Below are positions 53,935-61,580 of a stretch of DNA of 64,000 nt, piece after piece. Under the pieces are notes generated by a model. It was not told the origin of the DNA, ran no database searches, and saw only the letters and a list, made by a program, of their open reading frames with translations. Position 1 is the stretch's first letter. Each line of letters starts with the position of its first letter. The position numbers and the translations under genes were made by a program. Location: NCBI RefSeq assembly GCF_041051975.1, contig NZ_CP163435.1, positions 2,666,001 through 2,730,000 of the forward strand. The letters are read 5' to 3'. Source of the stretch: Streptomyces sp. R21. GTDB taxonomy: Bacteria > Actinomycetota > Actinomycetes > Streptomycetales > Streptomycetaceae.

Positions 53935-55791
53935 CTACTGCCGGAGACCGTGGCCGTACGGGAACAGCGGGTCCACCGAGTCGTTGGGCACGTCCTCCCG
54001 GCCGGCGGCGACGGCTTCCATGGACCTCGGCAGTTCGAAGGGGAGGCGCCCTTCGGCTTTCGCCCTGCCGAACAGCACATCGAGCAGGGCGATGTCCGAG
54101 GCACCGTAGTCGGCCACGAGCGCGGCTGCCTGCTCCGCGATCTCCGGAATGACCGCGGGGCGGTCGAGGAAGATGTCGACCATCGTGGGCACCGCCCGGA
54201 CGACGTCCAGGATCGGCCGCAGCTCCTCCTCGGTGAAGTTGAGCCGGCCGGCCCGGAAGAAGCTTTCGAACCCCTCCGTCCGCCGCTCGAAGGGGGCGTT
54301 GACGCGCAGGACGGCGACATCTGCCTCTTCGGGTGTGGCCACCACGGTGGCGTACTGTCCGGCCACTTCCGGATCGACGCCGTGGACGTAGATCCTGGCG
54401 TCGGCGGCGATCGGGAACAGCGGTGACCCGGCTCCGGTCGGCCGGTCCTTCAGCACGGTGATGGACCGGCTCTGCGCGGCAAGTCCGGCCGCGGCGAACC
54501 CACCGTTGCCGCAGACGCGTTCGGCCTCGTCCGGATCGACGTAGGGATTGTCGAAGAGGCCGAGCACGAACTTCTCCCGGAGGAGTCGTGCCGCCGACTC
54601 GGCGATGCGGTCCGTCGGCACTCTTCCGGCCCGTACGAGTTCCACGATCAGTTCGGGTGCCGCTTCGCCTCCGAGCTGGTCGGCGCCCGCGTCGAGGATG
54701 CGCTCGACGCGGGTGAGCCGGTCGAGATGCTCCACACCCCACGCACGGGCGGGAAAGGGCGCCCCGAAAATGGTCGAGTCGGTGACCAGCCCCCAGTCCG
54801 TGCAGACGATGCCGTCGAAGCCGTACTTTCCGCGCAACAGCCCAGTGATGACGCCCTTGTTGAACCCGAAGCCGACCTCCTCGTGGTCGGTACCCACCGG
54901 CATGGCGTAGTAGGGCATGACCTGCGAGGTCCCTGCGGCGAACGCCGCCTCGAACGGGACGAGGTGGTAGTCGAAGTTGCCGCCCGGGTAGACCTGCTCA
55001 CGGCCGTAGGGGAAGTGGGCGTCCTCACCGTCCTTCTGCGGTCCGGCGCCGGGGAAGTGCTTCGTCATGGTGCTGACGCTGCCTGGGCCGAGGGAGTCTC
55101 CCTGGAGGCCGCGGATGTACGCCCCGATGAGCCGGGCAGCCGAGTCCGCGTCGGAGCCGAAGGTTCCCGACAGACGCGCCCATCGCGGCTCCGTCGCGAG
55201 GTCGGCCATCGGATGCAGGGCGAGGCGGATGCCTACGGCGAGGTACTCCTGGCGGACGATGTCGGCGTGGCGGCGGACCAGTTCCTCGTCGCCGATGGCC
55301 GCGAGCCCGACCGGCTCGGGCCAGAGTGAGAAGCCCTGCGTCTGCACCGCGGTGGCGGGATTGTCGACGAAGCCGTTGCGTGGGTCGGTGGAGACGGTCA
55401 CCGGAATTCCCAGGCGGGTGCTTGCCGCGAGGTCCTGGAGGCGGTTGTTCCACTCGGCCATGCGACGGGGAGCCGCAGCCCCGAAGAGGTTGAAGTGATT
55501 CATGCACTTCCCGGTCACCATGCGGGACGTGGAGGCACGCATCGGGTCGTCCGGCGCCCCGGGCTCCGGTTCCATGAGCGAACCGTCCTCGTTCATGGTG
55601 ATCATCGTCTGGAACAGCAGCCCTGCCTGTTCCTCCGGCGTCATGCGCTCCAGCAGATCACGCACGCGCTCGTCCACGGGCAGGCCGGGATTCTCGTAGG
55701 GCTCCATGATTCCGTTGCCGTTGAGGTCCCGGAACACAGTGCCGCAGGGAGCAGTGAGCGTGCGCGGCCGGGAGGGCGATGTCTTGTTCAC
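53935..55791 (-). CDS. GH3 family beta-glycosidase, cytoplasmic
   Basis: A 618-residue glycoside hydrolase family 3 protein without a signal peptide. The N-terminal (beta/alpha)8 domain contains SVSTMTKHFPGAGPQKDGED and the nucleophile Asp332 in GIVCTDWGLVTD. A second alpha/beta domain follows (about 415-618, RSITVLKD through PYGHGLRQ). The opening FRDLNGNGIMEPYENPGLPV is seen in a subset of bacterial GH3 enzymes. It would hydrolyse a terminal beta-linked sugar of an imported compound; the sugar cannot be told. The GTG start has AAGGA upstream. A perfect 16-bp palindrome of the local operator type lies 167 bp upstream. Confidence 0.85.
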   Translation of the reverse strand: MNKTSPSRPRTLTAPCGTVFRDLNGNGIMEPYENPGLPVDERVRDLLERMTPEEQAGLLFQTMITMNEDGSLMEPEPGAPDDPMRASTSRMVTGKCMNHFNLFGAAAPRRMAEWNNRLQDLAASTRLGIPVTVSTDPRNGFVDNPATAVQTQGFSLWPEPVGLAAIGDEELVRRHADIVRQEYLAVGIRLALHPMADLATEPRWARLSGTFGSDADSAARLIGAYIRGLQGDSLGPGSVSTMTKHFPGAGPQKDGEDAHFPYGREQVYPGGNFDYHLVPFEAAFAAGTSQVMPYYAMPVGTDHEEVGFGFNKGVITGLLRGKYGFDGIVCTDWGLVTDSTIFGAPFPARAWGVEHLDRLTRVERILDAGADQLGGEAAPELIVELVRAGRVPTDRIAESAARLLREKFVLGLFDNPYVDPDEAERVCGNGGFAAAGLAAQSRSITVLKDRPTGAGSPLFPIAADARIYVHGVDPEVAGQYATVVATPEEADVAVLRVNAPFERRTEGFESFFRAGRLNFTEEELRPILDVVRAVPTMVDIFLDRPAVIPEIAEQAAALVADYGASDIALLDVLFGRAKAEGRLPFELPRSMEAVAAGREDVPNDSVDPLFPYGHGLRQ

Positions 55792-55957
55792 GAACGATCC
55801 TTTTGACCGGTGACGCGCGGTCCTCACGTGGGCGCCACGGCCGAAAGGGCCGGGCTGAGGCAGCGCGTCGAAGAAGGGACTGCTCTGTCCGGTCCCGGGC
55901 GGACACCCGCCCGGGACCGGTGGCCGACCACTCCCCCCATGGACAGCCACCACACGA

Positions 55958-55973
55958 AGTTACACGTGTAACT
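55958..55973. promoter_or_regulatory. Perfect operator upstream of the GH3 gene
   Basis: AGTTACACGTGTAACT, a perfect 16-bp palindrome containing the 14-bp core also found at 50770-50783. It lies between the GH3 start and the stop of the upstream carboxylesterase gene. Confidence 0.78.
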
Positions 55974-56007
55974 CTTCGGAGGGAAGCGCTCGATCGAGGC
56001 AGTCCTG

Positions 56008-57558
56008 TCACGGGGACGGCCGACCGAGCGCCCCGGAGAACAGCAGGCGCGAGTGACCAGCCAGGTCGCGGGTCGCCGAGACGACCGAGTCGAACCGCAT
56101 CGTGGACCGACCGCCGGTCTCGTAGCGCGTCCACTCCGGCAGTGCCGGATGGTTGGGATTCCCGTCACGGACGAAGGAGATCCACGCCTGGTGCATGCTG
56201 CGTGCGAGGCCCTGCCGGGCAGCGGGTCCGATCCCTTCCACGAACGGGGATCGGGACCAGCTGTCGAAGTTGTCGAAGACGAAGGGAAGTTCAAGGCAGT
56301 GGGCCGCTCCGAGCCTGCCCTGGAGGGCGGGCGCTTCGAAGTCGAACTGGTACGCCCACACCGGGCGCCCCATCGCCGCCCGGCCTTCCGCGAACTTCAG
56401 GGCGGGGGCGCGGAAGAGCTCGTCGCTGACCAGATCCATCAGCACGTCCACGGGCCGTGAACCGGGCCGCGTGCGCTCATAGGCGGCGTACACCTCGGGC
56501 GCGCCGTCCGCGAACGTGGCCGCCACCCGGTCGAGCACCTGGTGTTCGGTGGCCGACTCGTAGCCCCCCTCGGGGAGGGCGAAGTGGAAGTTGGCTTCGT
56601 CGCGCGTCCAGCCGATCATGACGTCGATGTCCGCGCCGCCGTCGCGGAGCAGCGTTTCGGCGGGGTGACGGAACAGGGTGGCGCCGTCGATGACGGGCAG
56701 GAAGGGTGTGGACCAGTATCCCCAGCGGGCGCTCGACCCGAACAGGACGATCATCGCCTCGACCAGACGCGGCCACGGGACCTGCCGCAGGGACTCCACA
56801 TCCCCCACACCGACGGCTTCGAGAAACGTCCTGGTGCGTTCCGCGTAGGCCGTGGGGTCCGGAAGCGCCAGCCCGAAGGGCGCGCTCTGGAGGATGGCCC
56901 GGTGGAACAAGCCCTGCGCCTCGGGGTGGCCCGCCAGCGCCGCGGTCGACATGGCCCCGCCCGACTGGCCGGCAACCGTGACGCTGTCCGGGTCGCCTCC
57001 GAAACGTGCGATGTTCTCGTAAACCCAGCGAAGGGCGGCGACCTGATCCGTGAGCCAGAGGTTTCCCGCCTCCGGCTCACCGTCTTCGGCCCCGGGATGG
57101 AGGTAACCCAGGGGACCTAGGCGGTAGTTGAGGGTCACCACGACGATGTCGCCGTTGCGGGCGAAAGTCTCGCCGGAGTAGTAGGGCAGGGACCCCGATC
57201 CGGAAACGAAGCCTCCGCCGTGGATCCACACCATGACCGGTCGCCGGGCATCGTCGACCGCCGGAGTCCACACATTGAGGGTCAGACAGTCGTCGTCGAA
57301 CGGAGGGAACCCGTGACCGCCCAATACGGGGTCACCTCCCTCGATGAAGGGCTGCGGCGCACTGGGACCGAATTCCACCGCTTCCCGGACACGAGTCCAC
57401 CCGGGGTGCGGCCGAGCGGGCCGCCACCTCAGATCACCCACGGGCGGGGCGGCGTAGGGAACGCCCTTGAAGACGGCGAGGCCACCCTCGACCGTCCCGC
57501 GCAGGCGGCCGTCGGTTGTTTCCACGAGCGGCACAGCCACACCCGGTCGATCAGCCAT
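56008..57558 (-). CDS. Type-B carboxylesterase, intracellular
   Basis: A 516-residue carboxylesterase/lipase family protein. Hallmarks are FKGVPYAAPPVGDLRW, DCLTLNVWTP, HGGGFVSGSG, nucleophile Ser199 in AGQSGGAMS and GWTRDEANF. The nucleophile elbow reads GQSGG rather than the usual GESAG or GQSAG. No signal peptide. It would hydrolyse carboxylic esters of a bulky substrate. The ATG at 57558 has AGGAGAGGA upstream. It is 216 bp upstream of GH3 on the same strand. Confidence 0.85.
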   Translation of the reverse strand: MADRPGVAVPLVETTDGRLRGTVEGGLAVFKGVPYAAPPVGDLRWRPARPHPGWTRVREAVEFGPSAPQPFIEGGDPVLGGHGFPPFDDDCLTLNVWTPAVDDARRPVMVWIHGGGFVSGSGSLPYYSGETFARNGDIVVVTLNYRLGPLGYLHPGAEDGEPEAGNLWLTDQVAALRWVYENIARFGGDPDSVTVAGQSGGAMSTAALAGHPEAQGLFHRAILQSAPFGLALPDPTAYAERTRTFLEAVGVGDVESLRQVPWPRLVEAMIVLFGSSARWGYWSTPFLPVIDGATLFRHPAETLLRDGGADIDVMIGWTRDEANFHFALPEGGYESATEHQVLDRVAATFADGAPEVYAAYERTRPGSRPVDVLMDLVSDELFRAPALKFAEGRAAMGRPVWAYQFDFEAPALQGRLGAAHCLELPFVFDNFDSWSRSPFVEGIGPAARQGLARSMHQAWISFVRDGNPNHPALPEWTRYETGGRSTMRFDSVVSATRDLAGHSRLLFSGALGRPSP

Positions 57559-57701
57559 GATCTTCCTCTCCTTGTCGTCCACGCCCGACGGGCGCGACTG
57601 GACGGGGCCCGCGAGGCCGGCCCCACCCCCAACTATGCTCTGATTTTTTCGAACGTCAATGAAGCTACATACTCTTGCCGAGTCCGGCTCCGCCGGAGCG
57701 G

Positions 57702-58421
57702 TCACTCCCAGAGGCGATCGGAGGCCAACCGCTCCGCCTCACGGCGAAGGAGTGACCCGAAGGCCCTCCAGAGCACCAGCACGGACCCCAGACCCGCCAT
57801 CGCACCGGCGACCGTGTCACTCGGCCACTGAGCCTGCAGCCGCACCCGGCTCCACATCATCAACACCGCGACCAGCCCGGCGACGATCCACCCCGCCAGG
57901 CGCACCCTCGGCCGCAGGAACACCACACCCGCGGCGACGAGCAGCGCGGTGATCATGAATACCTGACCGGAGGGAAAGGAGCCGTCGTTCACCAGCACCC
58001 ACGAATGCGGGGGCCTGGACCGGCCGACGAACTCCTTCAAACCCAGGACCACCACCAGATTGGCCAGCACACTCGCCGTGAAGAAGAACAGGGCGGACCT
58101 CCAGCGCCCGTAGACGCTCAGGCAACCGGTCATGGCGAGCGGGATCAGTACCCCTATCGGTCCCCCGATCTTGTCGAGAACGAGCGCCAGCCCCAGGGCC
58201 GAACCACGCGCCGAACCGCCCATACCTGCGGCGAGGCGCTCGTCCAGCCCTTGAAAGTCCGGCTTGCCGCCGCCTCTGAGCATCAGCCCCATGACCAAGG
58301 TCGCCAGGAGGAGGACGACGCCCACCACCGGCGCCCACCGGGGTGGAGCAGCGGGCACGAGGTGTCGCGGATGCGCAGCGGCGGCGCCGTCACGATCGGG
58401 AGGGTGCGGCAGTTTCAGCAT
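57702..58421 (-). CDS. PAP2-fold membrane protein with both catalytic histidines replaced
   Basis: A 239-residue membrane protein of the PAP2 fold and clearly related to the intact copy at 52019-52810 (shared MMWSR, FPSG and WxSDT(V/I)AGA segments). Motif 1 is present (KEFVGRSRP, 129-137). In motif 2 PSGH is PSGQ (Gln153), and in motif 3 the nucleophile His is Gln198 (SRVRLQAQWPSD). Phosphoryl transfer should be impossible, so it may bind lipid phosphates or have another task. The ATG at 58421 has GAAAGG upstream. Confidence 0.82.
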   Translation of the reverse strand: MLKLPHPPDRDGAAAAHPRHLVPAAPPRWAPVVGVVLLLATLVMGLMLRGGGKPDFQGLDERLAAGMGGSARGSALGLALVLDKIGGPIGVLIPLAMTGCLSVYGRWRSALFFFTASVLANLVVVLGLKEFVGRSRPPHSWVLVNDGSFPSGQVFMITALLVAAGVVFLRPRVRLAGWIVAGLVAVLMMWSRVRLQAQWPSDTVAGAMAGLGSVLVLWRAFGSLLRREAERLASDRLWE

Positions 58422-58562
58422 GATCCGAGCCTTTCGCTGGTGAGGATGTGCCACAGCGGTCTTCGGTGCGCCGGCCGAGCTCCTGTCGGCCGCAACCGCG
58501 ATGCCGAAGCGTGAAAGACGCCCGCGAGGACCCGCTTCGCGGTTCAGTGCCGGGAAGGCCGG

Positions 58563-58650
58563 GCGGTCACGCCGCCGGGACGGCGGAACCGGCCGAGGTG
58601 GTCACGTGGCGGGGATGGCACCGCAGACCGCGGCGGTCACGCCGCCGGGA
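58563..58650. repeat. Two copies of an 18-bp direct repeat
   Basis: GCGGTCACGCCGCCGGGA occurs at 58563-58580 and 58633-58650 (70-bp period) in the 734-bp gap between the PAP2-like gene and the MFS gene. Apart from these repeats and the operators listed, I see no convincing gene in that gap. Confidence 0.75.
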
Positions 58651-58848
58651 TGACAGATACCGGCGAGTGGTCGCTGCCGAGAACGGATCAGGAACCGCTC
58701 AGGGCGCACTCGCCCGAGACCGGGGCCTCGTTTCGGCCACAGCATGGCGTGGATGTGACGCCAGCCACCAGAGCGCTATACACCTCGTCGTCGAACCGTT
58801 ACAGAACTCTGGCGACGTCGAGTTACACGCGAAATCCGTTCCCGGCGC

Positions 58849-58893
58849 GAACCCACTTCACCCCGCCCGCGGAGAACCCACTTCACTCCGCCC
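58849..58893. repeat. Tandem 20-bp near-identical repeat
   Basis: GAACCCACTTCACCCCGCCC at 58849-58868 and GAACCCACTTCACTCCGCCC at 58874-58893 (one difference, 25-bp period), upstream of the MFS operator. A half-operator GTTACACGCGAAAT lies just before at 58822-58835. The set may form a compound promoter. Confidence 0.7.
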
Positions 58894-58988
58894 CGCAAGA
58901 GCAGTCCGCAGGCCGGACACATCGAACAATGAGTCGCCGAACCCTGGCGCGGCCGGGTGAAGGGTGCTACACAAGTCCGCACACCGAA

Positions 58989-59002
58989 GTAACACGTGTA
59001 AC
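58989..59002. promoter_or_regulatory. Operator upstream of the MFS transporter gene
   Basis: GTAACACGTGTAAC matches 13 of 14 bases of the local palindrome. It lies 95 bp before a short leader reading frame and 154 bp before the transporter start. Confidence 0.7.
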
Positions 59003-59096
59003 CCACTGGGCGAATCACAGGGCGTTCGCCCTCCCCGCCGCACGCATCCTCGCGGCCCCTCCGGCACTCCGCCCCGCACATCCCCGAGGAATCGAC

Positions 59097-59159
59097 ATGT
59101 CTGCCTACCCGTCGCCCCGCACTGCGAGCGCACACCCCGTCGCCCGGAGTTCAAGATGA
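59097..59159 (+). CDS. Possible 20-residue leader peptide coupled to the MFS gene
   Basis: An ATG with a good ribosome site (GAGGA six bases upstream) opens a 20-codon frame rich in Ser, Ala, Pro and Arg. Its TGA stop overlaps the MFS start (ATGA at 59156-59159). The leader's ribosome site looks better than the transporter's own. It could be a coupling or attenuating leader; it may equally be chance. Confidence 0.4.
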   Translation: MSAYPSPRTASAHPVARSSR

Positions 59160-60397
59160 GCGCCGCCGACCTGATCCAGCCTCAGGCAGCGGACGCCGAA
59201 GCACCCCGTCAACGGGGGCTCCTGTCGCTGCTTCTGATCGCCAACTCCACGATGCTGGCGGTCTACATGGGAGTCGGTTCCGTCCTGCTCCCCACCCAGA
59301 TCGAATCCGTCGACCCCGTTCACAAGGTGACCATCCTGGGCATCGTCGGGGGCGTCAGCGCGATCTTCGCCACCGCCTTCAACCCCATCGCGGGCGCGCT
59401 GTCCGACCGCTCCGGTAAGCGGAACCCATGGATCCTCGGCGGCGCGTTCCTCTCCTGCGCCGGCCTGATCTTCCTGGGCACGGTGCGTACGGCGCTGCTG
59501 CTCGGTATCGGGTGGTGCCTGGTTCAGGCGACCATGAACTCCTACCAGGCCGCGGTGACCGCCCTCGTGCCCGACCGGGTCCCGCTCGCCCGGCGCGGCA
59601 CGGCCTCCGCACTCGTCGGCCTCGCTCTGCCTGTCGGCGGCACGCTGGGGGTGCTGATCGCCTCGCGCACGTCCGGCAGCCCGAGCACGGGATACCTGGT
59701 CCTGGGCGTCATGCTGTCCGCGGCCGCCGCGTCGCTGTCGTTCTTCTTCCGTGATGTGCCCCGCGAGCGGATCGTGCCGAAGGTGTCCCGCCAGGCCAAG
59801 GTCGCCGCGTTCCTCTCCGCGCTCTCCCACCACGACTTCCGCTGGGCGTTCATCGGACGGGCTCTGCTCGTACTCGGTTACTTCTCCGTCGTCGGCTACC
59901 AGCTGTACATCCTGGACGACCACATCACCCTGCCGAAGGGCATGCACCCCACCGACGCGATGGCGATCCTGACACCCGTGTCCATGCTGGCCATGGCGGT
60001 CTCGACAATCGTCGGCGGGCTCCTGTCCGACCGCTGGAACCGGCGCAAGGTGTTCGTCGGCGTATCGGCAGCCCTCGCCGGCCTCGTCACCGTCATCCCG
60101 GTCATCAGCCCGACCTGGCCCGGCATGCTGGCCTTCAGCATCCTCAACGGCCTGGCGTTCGGCTGCTTCATGGCCGTGGACACCGCCCTGGTGACCCTGG
60201 TGCTTCCCAAGGCGGAGGACGCCGCTCGGGACATGGGCGTCCTGAACATCGCCAACGCCGGCCCACAGATCGTCGCCCCCTTCGTCGCCTCGGCCGTCGT
60301 GACCGTCGCCGGCGGCTACGGCCCCCTCTTCCTGACCGGCGGTGCCCTCGCACTGCTCGGCGCCCTCGCGATCCTTCCCATCCGCAGCGTTCGCTGA
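59156..60397 (+). CDS. MFS transporter of the glycoside locus
   Basis: A 413-residue major facilitator with 12 helices. The loop 2-3 motif is GALSDRSGKRNPWILGG and the loop 8-9 copy GGLLSDRWNRRKVFVG. The opening resembles MFS/GPH carriers often found beside LacI regulators and intracellular glycosidases. It probably imports the intact glycoside or disaccharide by cation symport. The ATG has GGAG upstream and overlaps the stop of a short leader frame. A GTTACACGTGTAAC-type operator lies upstream. Confidence 0.85.
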   Translation: MSAADLIQPQAADAEAPRQRGLLSLLLIANSTMLAVYMGVGSVLLPTQIESVDPVHKVTILGIVGGVSAIFATAFNPIAGALSDRSGKRNPWILGGAFLSCAGLIFLGTVRTALLLGIGWCLVQATMNSYQAAVTALVPDRVPLARRGTASALVGLALPVGGTLGVLIASRTSGSPSTGYLVLGVMLSAAAASLSFFFRDVPRERIVPKVSRQAKVAAFLSALSHHDFRWAFIGRALLVLGYFSVVGYQLYILDDHITLPKGMHPTDAMAILTPVSMLAMAVSTIVGGLLSDRWNRRKVFVGVSAALAGLVTVIPVISPTWPGMLAFSILNGLAFGCFMAVDTALVTLVLPKAEDAARDMGVLNIANAGPQIVAPFVASAVVTVAGGYGPLFLTGGALALLGALAILPIRSVR

Positions 60398-60514
60398 CAC
60401 CTCGTCAGGACGGCTGCCCCGCACCCGGGATCCCGCTACCCCGGCGGACACATGTCGAGGGTTCGTGTGTCCGCCGGTCCAGCCACCGACCCTCCCACCT
60501 CCAAGGAGCCACAC

Positions 60515-61429
60515 GTGAGACGCAAGCGTGCGCTACCACTGGCCGCCCTGTTGCTGTGCGCGCCCGCCCTGGGCGCCATGACGCCCGCGGCGGCCTCGCC
60601 GATGAGCGCCACCAGCGGCACGAGCGGTCCGCTGCGCATCCTGCTCACCGACGACGACGGCTACGACGCCCCCGGAATCCGCACCATGTCCGACCGGCTG
60701 ACCGCTGCCGGCTACGACGTCACCATCGTTGCTCCGCTGACCAACCAGAGTGGGGCGGGGACGAAGTTGCTGAGCGCGAGCACGGTGACGGTCAAACACC
60801 CTGAACCCCGTGTATGGGCCGTCGACGGGACGCCCGGCGACTCGGTGTCCTTCGGCCTCTCCGAAGTCTTCGCCGGCCGGGCCCCCGACCTGGTCGTCTC
60901 CGGTACCAACTTCGGCCCGAACGTGGCCGGTCTGGCCACGCACTCCGGCACGGTGGGCGGCGCGATCGCCGCGCTGGAACAGGGCGTCCCCGCCATCGCG
61001 GTGAGCACCGGCGGCCTCTCCGCGCCCGAGTACCGGCCCACCGTCAACGCGATGAAACCGACCTGCGACTTCACGGTCAAGCTCATCGAGCGGCTCAGGG
61101 ACCGCGCGAAAGCCGGCCGGCTGCTGCCCGAGGGTGTCGGCCTCAACATCAACCACCCGGTGATCGGCACGGACGGGACGGGGACCGCGGAGGACTCCGC
61201 TCTCACCACCCAGGCCCGGCAGCAGATCCTCAAGGCCGACTACACCGACAACGGCGACGGCACCTGGAAGGTGAACGTCAACCTCGTCCAGCAGCCCGTC
61301 CAGAGGGGCAGCGACGTAGAGGCCCTGGGCCAGGACAAGGTCTCCATCACTCCGATCACGCCCGACTGGAACACCGGCCCGGCAGATTTCGCCAGGGCAG
61401 CAGCGCTGCTCACGGGGCTGCGGCCGTAG
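60515..61429 (+). CDS. Secreted SurE-like nucleotidase/phosphatase
   Basis: A 304-residue SurE-fold protein with an N-terminal signal peptide (cleavage near AAASP), unlike cytoplasmic E. coli SurE. The metal site reads LLTDDDGYDAPG (Asn of the usual NDDG is Asp), with NQSGAG and SGTNFGPNVAG completing the conserved set. It would hydrolyse phosphate monoesters such as 5'/3'-nucleotides outside the cell. The GTG start has AAGGAG six bases upstream. It is 117 bp after the MFS gene and ends at its own hairpin. Confidence 0.85.
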   Translation: MRRKRALPLAALLLCAPALGAMTPAAASPMSATSGTSGPLRILLTDDDGYDAPGIRTMSDRLTAAGYDVTIVAPLTNQSGAGTKLLSASTVTVKHPEPRVWAVDGTPGDSVSFGLSEVFAGRAPDLVVSGTNFGPNVAGLATHSGTVGGAIAALEQGVPAIAVSTGGLSAPEYRPTVNAMKPTCDFTVKLIERLRDRAKAGRLLPEGVGLNINHPVIGTDGTGTAEDSALTTQARQQILKADYTDNGDGTWKVNVNLVQQPVQRGSDVEALGQDKVSITPITPDWNTGPADFARAAALLTGLRP

Positions 61430-61437
61430 CGCGCCCG

Positions 61438-61477
61438 GGCGGCCGGAGACGATCCGCAGGATCGTCACCCGGCCGCC
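61438..61477 (+). terminator. Terminator of the SurE-like gene
   Basis: A two-part stem: GGCGGCCGG with CCGGCCGCC outside and GACGATCC with GGATCGTC inside, 8 bp after the stop. Two copies of CCGCCGCCCCGGTGCCG follow directly at about 61473-61510. Confidence 0.8.
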
Positions 61478-61580
61478 GCCCCGGTGCCGTGCCCGCCGCC
61501 CCGGTGCCGCTTCAGCGCATCGGGGGCGGCTGTGCAGCTCCCCTCACCGCACTCCCGGCACTCCTGACCATGGAGGCTTC

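Noticed and set aside
58650..59159. A 169-codon rightward frame in the gap before the MFS gene
   Set aside because: It spans the operator and repeats, is low-complexity with Ser/Thr/Pro/Arg bias, and has no good ribosome site except at its last 20 codons, which are listed separately as a possible leader.
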